DNA of 64,000 nt from G963667675 sp965197565 (GTDB lineage: Bacteria > Chloroflexota > Dehalococcoidia > Lucifugimonadales > UBA3495): assembly GCA_965197565.1 (NCBI GenBank), contig CBDANK010000004.1, positions 1,612,001 to 1,676,000 on the forward strand, in the 5' to 3' direction. Below, one piece after another: positions 63,966 to 64,000 of the stretch. The notes below the pieces were generated by a model that had not been told where the DNA came from, did no database searches, and worked only from the letters and a program-made list of their open reading frames with translations. The translations under genes were made by a program, and so were the position numbers. Positions within the stretch are counted from its first letter, which is position 1. Each line of letters starts with the position of its first letter.

Positions 63966-64000
63966 CGCCTCTTACCTTCCCAACTGATCCTATGCAATCT

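Overview
The window looks like a high-GC bacterial chromosome, most likely Chloroflexota (Dehalococcoidia/SAR202-like). This is an inference from gene order, frequent TTG/GTG starts, lipoproteins with Thr-Pro linkers, and a heavy insertion-sequence load. No rRNA or other decisive marker is present.

Region 1 (about 1-18.8 kb) is ordinary core genome. On the plus strand are a CtpA-type protease, smpB and a gamma-carbonic-anhydrase-like protein. On the minus strand a long co-directional run goes rpmH-rnpA-yidD-lipoprotein-PQQ propeller lipoprotein-yidC-jag-purF-purM-purH-glycosyltransferase. This is the classic rpmH/yidC cluster joined to purine-biosynthesis genes. rpmH (45 aa, TTG start, 14296-14433) is easily missed. 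Then follow an isovaleryl-CoA-dehydrogenase-like enzyme, an amidohydrolase, a duplicated dimeric-barrel protein and an NHL-repeat protein, a catabolic set.

Region 2 (about 18.8-56 kb) is a mosaic accessory region. An IS630 copy at 18.8 kb and a tRNA-Leu(CAA) at 20.8 kb with an adjacent tyrosine integrase mark its start. It holds five IS630 copies in three subfamilies, plus IS1182, IS5/IS427, ISNCY, IS21 (one near-complete, one fragment), IS110 and truncated IS701 elements. Among these lie broken defence or restriction genes (a DNA methylase, a BPTD_3080-like restriction enzyme fragment, the end of a large methylase, a RecQ helicase), a cas-less CRISPR mini-array, a HEPN protein, serine-recombinase tails and a GPP34 pseudogene.

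The most striking signal is a family of transposase-less mobile cassettes with inverted termini GGTTCCGTTTGCTTTTAG. Two copies have perfect 8-bp target duplications and sit inside other genes: 27791-28659 carries a DNA methyltransferase inside an IS427 transposase, and 30103-31945 carries a metallopeptidase inside a methylase gene. Removing each cassette restores the host reading frame. Related ends occur at 34114-34444 (77-aa ORF), 48828-49100 (no gene) and 45240-45259.

Region 3 (about 56.4-64 kb) is an intact candidate defence locus. A NACHT-like STAND NTPase of 1350 aa with a C-terminal PD-(D/E)XK-like motif is translationally coupled to an AAA_14/DUF4143-type ATPase, whose start lies at the edge of a 54-bp near-perfect palindrome. 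A PD-(D/E)XK nuclease-family gene diverges from the same intergenic region.
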